From Proteiniphilum saccharofermentans (GTDB taxonomy: Bacteria; Bacteroidota; Bacteroidia; Bacteroidales; Dysgonomonadaceae): 64,000 nucleotides of DNA. A program made the translations under genes and the position numbers. This document shows positions 56,757 to 64,000 of this stretch, one piece after another. The stretch lies in NCBI RefSeq assembly GCF_900095135.1, contig NZ_LT605205.1, forward strand, positions 2,356,001-2,420,000, read 5' to 3'. Within the stretch, counting starts at the first letter, position 1; each line of letters opens with the position of its first letter. Below the pieces are notes generated by a model that was given only the letters and a program-made list of their open reading frames with translations, was not told where the DNA came from and made no database searches.

Positions 56757-57722
56757 ATGAGAGGTATACTGTTAATTAATGTAGGGACACCTGCGAGTAC
56801 AAATCCAAACGATGTAAAGGAATTTATTGCAGCAATGCTTTCGGATCCGCTTTTGACGGGAAAACCGGAATGGTGGTCAAAATTCCTTGCGAAAAATATA
56901 ATCGCGCCAAGTAGCGGATCGCGGGTCTCTGAGAAATACAAATTAATCTGGCATAACGAAGAGACACCGGTCTCCCCTCTGATTTATCATATGCGAAAAC
57001 TGGCGGAAAAACTGGAAGAGCAGAAAGGCGTCCCTGTGGAGATTGCCATGCGGTACGGGAAACCGGATGTGGCATCTGCTTTCCGGGAATTAGAAAGGAA
57101 ATGCCCGCTTCTACATGAAGTGATTGTTTTTCCATTATATCCTCATTATGCGCAATCGACCACCCAGACATCCAAGGACATGATAGGAAATATCTTCTAC
57201 AGGCATCCCCACTCTTTCAGACTGAAGTTTGCCGAGCCCTATTACAATCATCCGGCTTATATCCATGCCCTCACATCTTATGCGAAAAACTATCTGGACG
57301 ATATTGACAAACTTATATTTTCCTATCACAGTCTTCCCCTGACCCAGGTGGAAGCAGGATGGAAAAAAGGAAAGGAATACGACTATGTCTATCAACTGAA
57401 AGAGACCAACAGGCTATTTTGTGAAAAGTTGGATATTGATCCGCATGATACATTCCTTTTCTATTCTTCACAAAGGGGTAAAAAATGGTTGAATCCCTTT
57501 CTTGACACAGATATCCGTGATCTACCCAAATTAGGATGGAAAAAAGTGGCGGTAGTGGCTCCGGGCTTTCCGGTCGATAATTTGGAAACGCTTTACGATG
57601 TGGGTATCGAAGCTCGCAAACTATTTATGGAGGCGGGTGGTGAAAAATTCACCTTTATTCCTGCGCTGAATAGTAATGACATATGGGTGGAAGCTATCTG
57701 GAAAATTTTAGAGAGAACCTGA
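56757..57722 (+). CDS. hemH: Ferrochelatase
   Basis: A 321-residue enzyme inserting Fe(II) into protoporphyrin IX. GILLINVGTPASTNPNDVKEF is the canonical start, FSYHSLPLTQ holds the metal-site His and the closing region has PALNSNDIWVEAI. PLYPHYAQSTTQTS is conserved. Haem made here would supply the cytochrome bd oxidase; no other haem genes lie in the window. Confidence 0.94.
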   Translation: MRGILLINVGTPASTNPNDVKEFIAAMLSDPLLTGKPEWWSKFLAKNIIAPSSGSRVSEKYKLIWHNEETPVSPLIYHMRKLAEKLEEQKGVPVEIAMRYGKPDVASAFRELERKCPLLHEVIVFPLYPHYAQSTTQTSKDMIGNIFYRHPHSFRLKFAEPYYNHPAYIHALTSYAKNYLDDIDKLIFSYHSLPLTQVEAGWKKGKEYDYVYQLKETNRLFCEKLDIDPHDTFLFYSSQRGKKWLNPFLDTDIRDLPKLGWKKVAVVAPGFPVDNLETLYDVGIEARKLFMEAGGEKFTFIPALNSNDIWVEAIWKILERT

Positions 57723-57766
57723 TATTTTGGATTTGGGAACTAAAAAATAACTTAAAAATCATAGAG

Positions 57767-58696
57767 ATGAAGACGTTTCTCCTCCACACATTTATTTTCT
57801 TCACATTCCTGATTACGGCTGAAATAACAGCCCAGAACACCCCTATCAGTAGTGAACTTGTGTTGTTGGATGTAGAGACCGGAAAAGAGAAAATCATCCT
57901 GCATGAACAGCGGCATTTTGAAGCGCCCAACTGGTCGAGGGATGGAAAACATTTGATTATCAATACCAAAGGAAAACTGGAGAAAATATCGGTAAAAGGC
58001 AAGCACTTGGGAATAATTGATACCGGTTTTGCCGATAACTGTAATAATGATCACGGATTATCGTTTGACGGGAAATGGCTTATCATCAGTCACAATGATC
58101 CGCGTGTATCCTCTTCGGGAGGTAATTCCCGTATCTTCATCCTTGCGGCCAATGGTGGCATACCCCGTCTTATCACCAGCAATTATCCCAGTTACTGGCA
58201 CGGGATAAGTCCCGACAATCAATGGGTGACCTATTGCGCCATGCGTGACGGTCAATGGGACGTGTATAAGGCTCATGTCATTACCGGTGAAGAGATCAGG
58301 TTGACAGACGCCGATGGATTGGATGACGGCCCCGAATATAGTTACGACGGTGAATGGATCTATTTCAACAGCCATCGGACCGGACGTATGCATATTTACC
58401 GGATGAGGCCTGATGGAAGTGAACAGACACAACTCACGTTCGACGATTACGACAACTGGTTTCCACATCCGGGACCCGATAACAAGAGTGTCGCTTACAT
58501 TGCATATATAGAAGATCAGAAGGGAGCACACCCTTTCGGAAAAGATGTAAAACTGAGATTACTGGACGTAGAGACCGGAGAAAGCCGTGATCTGACACCT
58601 ATTTTCTATGGCGGGCAAGGAACCCTGAATGTCCACAGTTGGTCGCCTGACGGCAAACAGATTGCTTTTGTGAGATATAATAGCAAGGCAGAGTAA
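57767..58696 (+). CDS. Secreted TolB-like WD40/beta-propeller protein
   Basis: About 309 residues from the ATG at 57767 (MKTFLLHTFIFFTFL, a signal peptide ending TAQ). At least six repeats of the TolB/PD40 type follow, for example APNWSRDGKHLIINT, GISPDNQWVTYCAMRDG, GPEYSYDGEWIYFNSHRTG and HSWSPDGKQIAFVRYN. A six-bladed propeller is expected. Function unknown; relatives include TolB components and oligogalacturonide-lyase-like proteins. It is 44 bases after hemH. Confidence 0.85.
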   Translation: MKTFLLHTFIFFTFLITAEITAQNTPISSELVLLDVETGKEKIILHEQRHFEAPNWSRDGKHLIINTKGKLEKISVKGKHLGIIDTGFADNCNNDHGLSFDGKWLIISHNDPRVSSSGGNSRIFILAANGGIPRLITSNYPSYWHGISPDNQWVTYCAMRDGQWDVYKAHVITGEEIRLTDADGLDDGPEYSYDGEWIYFNSHRTGRMHIYRMRPDGSEQTQLTFDDYDNWFPHPGPDNKSVAYIAYIEDQKGAHPFGKDVKLRLLDVETGESRDLTPIFYGGQGTLNVHSWSPDGKQIAFVRYNSKAE

Positions 58697-58770
58697 CCGA
58701 CTCTACTTGAAAAAACATATATAATCCTTGAAAAACTGAGCTGTTACCAAAAAATACCACAATTGTGCTA

Positions 58771-58801
58771 TTTCATACCCCTGCAATACCTGCTATTTTT
58801 G
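58771..58801 (+). promoter_or_regulatory. cysK promoter
   Basis: TTTC (58771-58774), exactly 19 bases and TATTTTTG (58794-58801), 24 bases before the chosen ATG. The short leader supports the start at 58826. Confidence 0.65.
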
Positions 58802-58825
58802 TCAAAAATTTTAATATACAGAATT

Positions 58826-59773
58826 ATGGGAAAGATAGCAGAGAAGTTAACAGATCTAGTGGGTAACACCCCTTTAGTGAAACTCAATCAATTCAAGGAG
58901 GCCGAAGAAGTCAAAGCCAATCTTATAGCCAAGTTAGAGAGCTTTAATCCTCTGGGAAGCGTGAAAGACCGTATTGCACTATCTATGGTAGAAGATGCAG
59001 AAAAGAAGGGTTTACTAAAAGCCGGTTCGGTAATCATTGAACCGACAAGTGGCAATACAGGTATCGGGTTGGCATTTGTCGCCTCCATCAAAAAATACAG
59101 GCTGATCCTCACCATGCCTGAGACGATGAGTCTCGAAAGAAGGAATCTGTTGAAAGCGCTGGGTGCCGAATTGGTGCTGACACCTGGTACCGAAGGAATG
59201 AAAGGAGCTATTGCAAAAGCATCACAACTCCAGACTGAATTGCCTGATGCCATTATCCTGCAACAGTTCGAAAATCCGGCCAATCCTTCAATCCATTACC
59301 ACACTACCGGTGAAGAGATATGGCGGGATACGGACGGAAAAGTGGATATCCTGGTAAGCGGTGTCGGCACCGGCGGGACGGTGAGCGGTGCAGGAAAACG
59401 ACTGAAAGAACTGAATCCCAATATCAAAGTGGTCGCTGTAGAGCCGGCTGATTCACCCGTGCTCTCAGGCGGAGCACCCGGGCCTCACAAAATTCAGGGA
59501 ATCGGCGCCGGTTTTGTCCCCGGCACATACAATGCTGCAGTAGTGGATCAGGTAATTCCGGTGAGCAATGACGACGCTATTCGTACCAGCCGGAAACTGG
59601 CCGCATCAGAAGGATTATTAGTGGGCATCTCATCGGGAGCAGCCGCTTATGCCGCCCTCCAGCTTGCCCAAAAACCTGAAAATGAAGGAAAGAATATTGT
59701 AGTAGTATTGCCCGACACAGGGGAACGTTATCTCTCCACCCTGCTTTACGCCTTCGACGAATATCCATTATAA
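58826..59773 (+). CDS. cysK: Cysteine synthase A (O-acetylserine sulfhydrylase)
   Basis: A 315-residue PLP enzyme making cysteine from O-acetylserine and sulfide. Lys in [11 protein letters not shown] binds [13 protein letters not shown] and [12 protein letters not shown] bind substrate and phosphate. ATG at 58826 ([16 protein letters not shown]) is preferred over a start 63 bases upstream, which would precede the -7 box. Convergent with the O-acetylhomoserine sulfhydrylase gene. Confidence 0.95.
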   Translation: MGKIAEKLTDLVGNTPLVKLNQFKEAEEVKANLIAKLESFNPLGSVKDRIALSMVEDAEKKGLLKAGSVIIEPTSGNTGIGLAFVASIKKYRLILTMPETMSLERRNLLKALGAELVLTPGTEGMKGAIAKASQLQTELPDAIILQQFENPANPSIHYHTTGEEIWRDTDGKVDILVSGVGTGGTVSGAGKRLKELNPNIKVVAVEPADSPVLSGGAPGPHKIQGIGAGFVPGTYNAAVVDQVIPVSNDDAIRTSRKLAASEGLLVGISSGAAAYAALQLAQKPENEGKNIVVVLPDTGERYLSTLLYAFDEYPL

Positions 59774-59814
59774 AGAATTATAAATTAAATAGATTGCAAG
59801 GTTATCATAATTAA

Positions 59815-59856
59815 AATGCCCCCTAAAGTTTTGTTTCACTCTCCGGGGGCATTTTT
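59815..59856. terminator. Terminator between cysK and metY
   Basis: AATGCCCCC / GGGGGCATT with a loop of about 21 bases and T6 on the right; an AAAA run on the left gives a U-tract in the other direction too. Confidence 0.8.
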
Positions 59857-59912
59857 TATATCAAAGCATCTGTACAAGAGCTAAATAGTTTCTGACAGAT
59901 GACTATTCCCGA

Positions 59913-61142
59913 TTATGCCAGCGCCTGGCAGATATCTTCAAAAAGACTAGCCACACTCTCCAATCCTACCGATAACCGGATCGTAGTTTCTTTCACATCC
60001 ATTGACTCGCGTTGTACTGCGGTAAATGAACCGAAAATGGTACTGGCCGGATGGATGATCAGAGAACGGTTATCAAACAAATTGGTAGCACGACGTATCA
60101 GTTTAAGCCTATTCATAAACCGGTAACACTCTTCTCTCGATTCGAGATCGAAGGTAAGCATTGCACCGGGATAGTTTCCGAATTGTTTTTTACTTATCCC
60201 ATAGAAAGGATTATCCCTTAAACCGGTATAATTGACAGTCTTTACTTGCGGTAATGCCTGCAACTTTCCGGCCAATTCCTTACACGCGGTAGCCTGTCTC
60301 TCAAAACGCAACTGCAATGTCTCAAGACCCAGTGACTGCTGATAAGCTACTTCGGGAGTCATATAAGCCCCCAGGTTCCTGTGCACCTCCTTACGTAACC
60401 TGGTGTGGAACGGTGATTGTGAGGTTCCCTTGAGAGCTTGTAACAATGGCGTACGATATTGATTGAACCGTCCGTAATCGATGATCAGCCCACCCAGGGT
60501 TGTCGCACCACCGGAGATGTATTTAGTACTTGCTACCACCTCTATATCTACCCCAAAATCAATGGCTCGAAAGATTGGGAAAGGAATAATCGTGGTATCT
60601 GCAATCAGTGGGACTCCTCTGTCATGAGCAATCTTACTCAATGCTGCCAAATCGGCCACCTCCATTTGCGGGTTGGTGATTATTTCCAGAAACAGGCCAC
60701 AAGTTTGCTCATCCATTGCTTCCGCGACTTCTTTCGGATTGGTCAGGTCACAAAACCGTACCTTCATGCCCAATGCATTCAATGTATTTACGAAAAAGGA
60801 ATAGGTATTGCCAAAGAGATGGCGCGAAGTGATAAGATTACAGCCGCTCCAAGCTAATGTAATCAGTGTATTACTGATTGCAGCCATACCTGAATTGAGT
60901 GCGGTGACACCATATGCGCCGGTCACATTCTTCACCCGCTCCTCGAGATGTTGTACTGTAGGATTGGTTATGCGGGAATAAGTATGCTCGTCTGTCCGTC
61001 CGCAAAAAGCAGCTTCCATCTCTTCTGCTGTCTCAAATTCATATGCAAGGGCATGGTAAACGGGCATCGATAATGCGCCATAAGGATCTTGTTTTGGGTA
61101 AGGCGTACTCAGTAGTTGAGCTTCATATTCTTTTTCGTTCAT
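59913..61142 (-). CDS. O-acetylhomoserine sulfhydrylase-type PLP enzyme
   Basis: A 409-residue Cys/Met-metabolism PLP enzyme. The PLP lysine is in EVVASTKYISGG; HTYSRITNPTVQHLEER and ALNSGMAAISNT are conserved. It most resembles MetY-like O-acetylhomoserine aminocarboxypropyltransferases, which make homocysteine from O-acetylhomoserine and sulfide, but related gamma-lyases cannot be excluded. The ATG at 61142 follows a GGAAAAGAA ribosome site; the upstream ATG at 61163 is less likely. Sits next to cysK, so sulfide assimilation is a shared theme. Confidence 0.88.
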   Translation of the reverse strand: MNEKEYEAQLLSTPYPKQDPYGALSMPVYHALAYEFETAEEMEAAFCGRTDEHTYSRITNPTVQHLEERVKNVTGAYGVTALNSGMAAISNTLITLAWSGCNLITSRHLFGNTYSFFVNTLNALGMKVRFCDLTNPKEVAEAMDEQTCGLFLEIITNPQMEVADLAALSKIAHDRGVPLIADTTIIPFPIFRAIDFGVDIEVVASTKYISGGATTLGGLIIDYGRFNQYRTPLLQALKGTSQSPFHTRLRKEVHRNLGAYMTPEVAYQQSLGLETLQLRFERQATACKELAGKLQALPQVKTVNYTGLRDNPFYGISKKQFGNYPGAMLTFDLESREECYRFMNRLKLIRRATNLFDNRSLIIHPASTIFGSFTAVQRESMDVKETTIRLSVGLESVASLFEDICQALA

Positions 61143-61159
61143 TTCTTTTCCAGAGTTTG

Positions 61160-61239
61160 GCAAAGTTCACACTTTGCTCATATTGCTTATCAAAATAGTT
61201 TATTAAAAATAGACTATCCCTTACCATGGCATAGTCTAT
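61160..61239 (-). promoter_or_regulatory. Leader hairpins upstream of metY-like gene
   Basis: Two hairpins on the transcript: GCAAAGT / ACTTTGC with a four-base loop (61160-61177), just before the ribosome site, and ATAGACTAT / ATAGTCTAT (61209-61239). A TACCTTTG -7-like box at 61295-61302 would start transcription upstream of both. No known riboswitch consensus was recognised. The rest of 61303-61499 shows nothing else. Confidence 0.4.
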
Positions 61240-61499
61240 GAAAACTTGACTCTGCTCATTTGGCTTAATGAAATAGTGCATCAAAATGTGCCCCCAAAGG
61301 TACAACAGAAGATTGGGAAAAGAGTCCGGATTGAATGTTAAAATGGAGTAGAAAGATTCCGGCAGAAGTTAGAAAATTAAAAATCCGGAAAACGGAACCT
61401 GTCGAAAGGGGATGTCAGCGTCTTTCTATATCTGTAGAGCTGATATGCCCAATAAAGGACAAAGCCGGTGATAATATTACATTTCAAAGACATAGCTAA

Positions 61500-62471
61500 T
61501 TATCTTTTTAAAATCCAGGCATCATTATGCCCGGGAAATTTCTTATGGACTTCTTTTAAATAGACTTTTGCAGCAGATTCATCGGTAAATGATGCCGCAT
61601 ATACATCAATACGGTCGGGTCGCTCCAGCCACCCTGTCTGATGAAAACCCTCATCAAGCAACAATTCTGTGGTTTTTTGAGCCGACTCGACTCCTTTATA
61701 TACCCCCATTACGATATAATACCTGGGTAAATCGTCCGTTACGTTCTGTTCAACAGCATCCATTGCAGCAGGTACATTCATTCCGTTTGGGGTAGTTGAA
61801 TATTCTCCTGCTTTTTCCGTTTCATTTACTACCAATTCATCCGTCATAGCAATACGGTTTACCGGTTGTGATGCTTTGGACTGTAACCACCCGGTTTCAG
61901 AAAGCATCCGGGCAGATTGCCGGACAATAGTGTTATCACTTACCGGAAGGATAAACATCAACAGGGCCACGGCAGCCACGCTGACAGCAGTAATTGCAGC
62001 ATTACGTCCCCATTTCTGCCTGTTTTCACTTTTCTGTACCGGTACAACCGGCTGCATTTGTATGAGTGGTTTCAATGTAGCCCTGGTCAATCCAAAAAGT
62101 GAAGGGCGGATAAATGCTCCGGGGGTATACACAAAACGCTTATCATCATGCATATTAAATGAACCTAACTTCCCCATGTCCACATGGCGCTGTTCACGCA
62201 ATTGCCGTTTCAACACCTGCACATCATATTCCACTTTTTGCATGGCCGATTCGAACGTCATATTGCCATTCTTCATATAAGACTGGGCCAGCAACCCATC
62301 ATTATGGGTGAGGTCGCGGTTAAACAGCAGTTCACAGACGGGCGCATCAAAAGCCGCTATCCCATCCCTCTGCGGGGGAATGGCATTTACCACAAAACCT
62401 CCGAAATCGGGAATAATCACACAATTGTGATCATGCAGTAAAAATTCAATATGGGATATTAGTTGATTCAT
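61500..62471 (-). CDS. HU-like / SPOR domain membrane protein
   Basis: A 323-residue protein. The N-terminal 125 residues resemble the CCDC81-type HU-related domain of Bacteroidetes (LISHIEFLLHDHNCVIIPDFGGFV, VDMGKLGSFNM). One TM helix lies at about 165-183 (ITAVSVAAVALLMFILPV) and a C-terminal SPOR domain at about 248-320 (YYIVMGVYKGVESAQKTTELLLDEGF). SPOR domains bind denuded peptidoglycan at division sites, so this may link the nucleoid or cytosol to the septum. That role is inferred. Confidence 0.82.
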   Translation of the reverse strand: MNQLISHIEFLLHDHNCVIIPDFGGFVVNAIPPQRDGIAAFDAPVCELLFNRDLTHNDGLLAQSYMKNGNMTFESAMQKVEYDVQVLKRQLREQRHVDMGKLGSFNMHDDKRFVYTPGAFIRPSLFGLTRATLKPLIQMQPVVPVQKSENRQKWGRNAAITAVSVAAVALLMFILPVSDNTIVRQSARMLSETGWLQSKASQPVNRIAMTDELVVNETEKAGEYSTTPNGMNVPAAMDAVEQNVTDDLPRYYIVMGVYKGVESAQKTTELLLDEGFHQTGWLERPDRIDVYAASFTDESAAKVYLKEVHKKFPGHNDAWILKR

Positions 62472-62569
62472 AAGGCAAAGATAAAAAAAATTGTAATTAA
62501 TTCCTCACAAAATGATTTTTTTCACTCAAGTCCGCCATTTTTCGCTTCACGTAATCCACTCCCGGTCGG

Positions 62570-62690
62570 CAAACACAAACAAGTTTATGTTTGTCCTCGC
62601 TTACCATAGATTTTACTTCACACAATCTGCTTCCACTCGACAAAGATAAACCCGTTTATCTTTGTTCTCGCTTACCCGCAGATTTCACCT
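62570..62690. repeat. Duplicated palindrome-plus-tail element at the ruvC 3' end
   Basis: Two copies about 70 bases apart, each a hairpin followed by a shared tail. Copy 1: CAAACACAAAC / GTTTATGTTTG (62570-62593), tail TCCTCGCTTACC. Copy 2: ACAAAGATAAAC / GTTTATCTTTGT (62640-62665, 12-base perfect stem), tail TTCTCGCTTACC. The ruvC stop codon lies inside the stem of copy 2. Confidence 0.7.
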
Positions 62691-63243
62691 TCTCCGGATT
62701 ATGATTCGCATAATCTTTCCAGCTCTTGTATTTTTTCTCACTCATGGTAATATTCGATTGATAGAAGTGACACAACGCTGCAGCAAGGCCATCCGATGCA
62801 TCCAGTTGCGGAAGCATATTCTCATCCGGAATATGGAGCAGTTTCTGTAGCATATAAGCCACCTGTTCTTTGGCAGCCCGACCATTCCCGGTAATAGCCA
62901 TCTTTATCTTCAGGGGTGCATATTCAAAAATGGGAATATCCCTTGATATGGCAGCAGCCATAGCTACTCCCTGGGCACGTCCCAGTTTGAGCATACTCTG
63001 CACGTTCTTGCCAAAGAAAGGTGCTTCGATGGCCAGCTCATCCGGAAGATACTCCTCGATAAGGCCTATGACCCGTGCATAGATCTTTGCCAGCTTCAGG
63101 TAATGATCGTCGTATTTTCCCAACTGCATTACCCCCATCGCCTCCAGGTAAGGTTTATTGTCGAGCACCCGGAGGATACCATATCCCATCACCTGCGTAC
63201 CGGGGTCAATCCCCATTATAATCCGCTCTTTCTGCATCATCAA
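62656..63243 (-). CDS. ruvC: Holliday junction resolvase RuvC
   Basis: A 195-residue RNase H-fold resolvase. Catalytic acids are visible at D13 (MGIDPGT), E73 ([11 protein letters not shown]), D148 and D151 ([13 protein letters not shown]). It cuts Holliday junctions with RuvAB. The start overlaps the end of the DUF4286 gene by four bases, so the two are co-transcribed. The C-terminal 30 residues, rich in Lys, include the part encoded by the repeat element. Confidence 0.95.
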   Translation of the reverse strand: MMMQKERIIMGIDPGTQVMGYGILRVLDNKPYLEAMGVMQLGKYDDHYLKLAKIYARVIGLIEEYLPDELAIEAPFFGKNVQSMLKLGRAQGVAMAAAISRDIPIFEYAPLKIKMAITGNGRAAKEQVAYMLQKLLHIPDENMLPQLDASDGLAAALCHFYQSNITMSEKKYKSWKDYANHNPEKVKSAGKREQR

Positions 63244-63545
63244 CTAATGGTTTGCATCACGGTGGAAAATCCAACCATCTTTTCTTTGAATTTCTCTAAC
63301 AACGGAACGTAGACTACCCCACTCTCTTCTCTATTCCACCGCTCCAATGCAGCCAGATCGGTTACATGGAATTCCATCGCAAAAGAGTGACCTGCTTCCA
63401 CCTCTCTACCAAACACACGCGATAAACGGGGCGATGTGAGCAAGCCGCTTTTTGTAGACATAGGAATAAAATGCTGCAACATATATTCTACAAATTCTTC
63501 ATGGATCTCTTCCTCCACATGGAAAGTGGTATTAAAAACAATCAT
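63240..63545 (-). CDS. DUF4286 family protein
   Basis: About 101 residues from the ATG at 63545 ([15 protein letters not shown]). The DUF4286 family is small, cytoplasmic and ferredoxin-like; [19 protein letters not shown] is a conserved block. Function unknown. Translationally coupled to ruvC by a four-base overlap, an arrangement I believe is common in Bacteroidales. Confidence 0.85.
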   Translation of the reverse strand: MIVFNTTFHVEEEIHEEFVEYMLQHFIPMSTKSGLLTSPRLSRVFGREVEAGHSFAMEFHVTDLAALERWNREESGVVYVPLLEKFKEKMVGFSTVMQTIS

Positions 63546-63757
63546 ATATTGTGATCTTTTAATTTTCTGAATTATTTTACAAAAATACAAATTCTTTATT
63601 CGAAATTGAAGCTGTTTTACTACCCTCTATGCCGGATAAGCGAAAGTAGATACATTGATGAATAGGTAGATCAAATTTACAGCTATTTTGTAAGAAAAAC
63701 AAATCATCCTAAAACAAAGAAATCACAAGATAGAATATATTATTTCAGAATAATTAT

Positions 63758-63765
63758 TATCTTTG
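63758..63765 (+). promoter_or_regulatory. -7 element of tRNA-Ala(GGC)
   Basis: TATCTTTG, 39 bases before the tRNA 5' end. The -33 position has ATAT rather than TTTG. Confidence 0.5.
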
Positions 63766-63804
63766 CACCGTCTAAAACGGTAGGCAGTTTTTATAATAAA
63801 TAAC

Positions 63805-63878
63805 GGGGGTTTAGCTCATCTGGCTAGAGCGCAACACTGGCAGTGTTGAGGTGACCGGTTCGAGTCCGGTAATCTCCA
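63805..63878 (+). tRNA. tRNA-Ala (anticodon GGC)
   Basis: 74 bases. Acceptor GGGGGTT pairs with AATCTCC, with G3-U70 present. Anticodon stem-loop CAACA-CTGGCAG-TGTTG gives GGC; T-arm CCGGTTCGAGTCCGG. CCA not encoded. Confidence 0.95.
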
Positions 63879-63883
63879 CCTCT

Positions 63884-63921
63884 TGGGACAAGTTTACAAA
63901 AGATAGATTTGTCCCATTTTT
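63884..63921 (+). terminator. Terminator after tRNA-Ala(GGC)
   Basis: TGGGACAA / TTGTCCCA hairpin followed by T8. The last 79 bases of the window show no further gene. Confidence 0.85.
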
Positions 63922-64000
63922 TTTGTAATTTTGCTAATACACACCAAGGATTTTTATTGCATCACCACATTAAAAGGAAAGTTTTCCAGCAAAGTAAAAA

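Noticed and set aside
61143-61310. SAM riboswitch upstream of the metY-like gene
   Set aside because: Two hairpins exist, but no conserved SAM-I or SAM-II core could be aligned by eye.

Overview
The window looks like a chromosomal segment of a Bacteroidales bacterium, probably an amino-acid- and sugar-fermenting relative of Proteiniphilum/Petrimonas/Dysgonomonas. The taxonomic guess is inference. It rests on repeated promoters of the Bacteroidetes type (TTTG, about 19 bases, TAnnTTTG), tRNA genes without encoded CCA, AraC/TPR membrane regulators, DUF3575, DUF4286 and DUF3467 families, a Glu/Ala-rich C-terminal extension on ribosomal protein S16, and a tmRNA tag ending NNYALAA.

Layout. 1-9.5 kb: glycine cleavage P-protein (cut by the window edge), an MBL-fold hydrolase, rsmG, an RsiV-like lipoprotein, cytochrome bd oxidase (cydAB), a DUF3467 protein, alanine dehydrogenase and class II fructose-bisphosphate aldolase. 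9.5-18 kb: a CBM20-containing 4-alpha-glucanotransferase, a YidE-type transporter, prmA, a TPR protein and an ECF sigma / membrane protein / Spy-like cassette. 18-26.3 kb: tmRNA with an intact ISL3-family element next to its promoter, a DUF3472 protein, NfnA/NfnB-like electron-transfer flavoproteins, pdxB and rpsP. 26.6-35 kb: three AraC-type membrane regulators, a decayed DUF3575 gene, and a three-gene module of membrane protein, cytosolic subtilisin-like protease and small I9-like protein. 35-42 kb: tRNA-Lys, ahcY, a small HExxH protein, secreted MsrBA, BON and SH3 proteins, and an operon of a secreted papain-fold-like protein with two lipoproteins. 42-44.6 kb: an IS30 and an IS4 element. 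44.8-51.3 kb: one rRNA operon on the minus strand (16S, tRNA-Ile, a tRNA-like pseudogene, tRNA-Ala, 23S, 5S). 51.5-64 kb: a PDZ protein, a DUF386 / branching enzyme / manA / hemH / beta-propeller series, cysK facing an O-acetylhomoserine sulfhydrylase, an HU/SPOR protein, ruvC, DUF4286 and tRNA-Ala(GGC).

How the genes fit together. Alanine dehydrogenase, glycine cleavage, Nfn-type transhydrogenation and cytochrome bd suit an anaerobic or microaerobic amino-acid fermenter. malQ and glgB handle alpha-glucans, and cysK plus metY assimilate sulfide. The accessory part (26-44.6 kb) carries regulators without obvious targets, a putative protease/inhibitor module, and a secreted-protein operon whose first gene was separated from its start codon by IS30.

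The observations I rate highest are: the membrane protein / S8 protease / I9-like module; spacer-filling, phase-locked 7- and 8-base repeats of differing sequence in many intergenic regions; a hybrid regulator that has lost its kinase ATPase domain and its phospho-acceptor Asp; an exactly reconstructable IS30 insertion at a start codon; a -1 slippery A8 run in the ISL3 transposase; and a tRNA-Ala-like pseudogene in the rRNA spacer.
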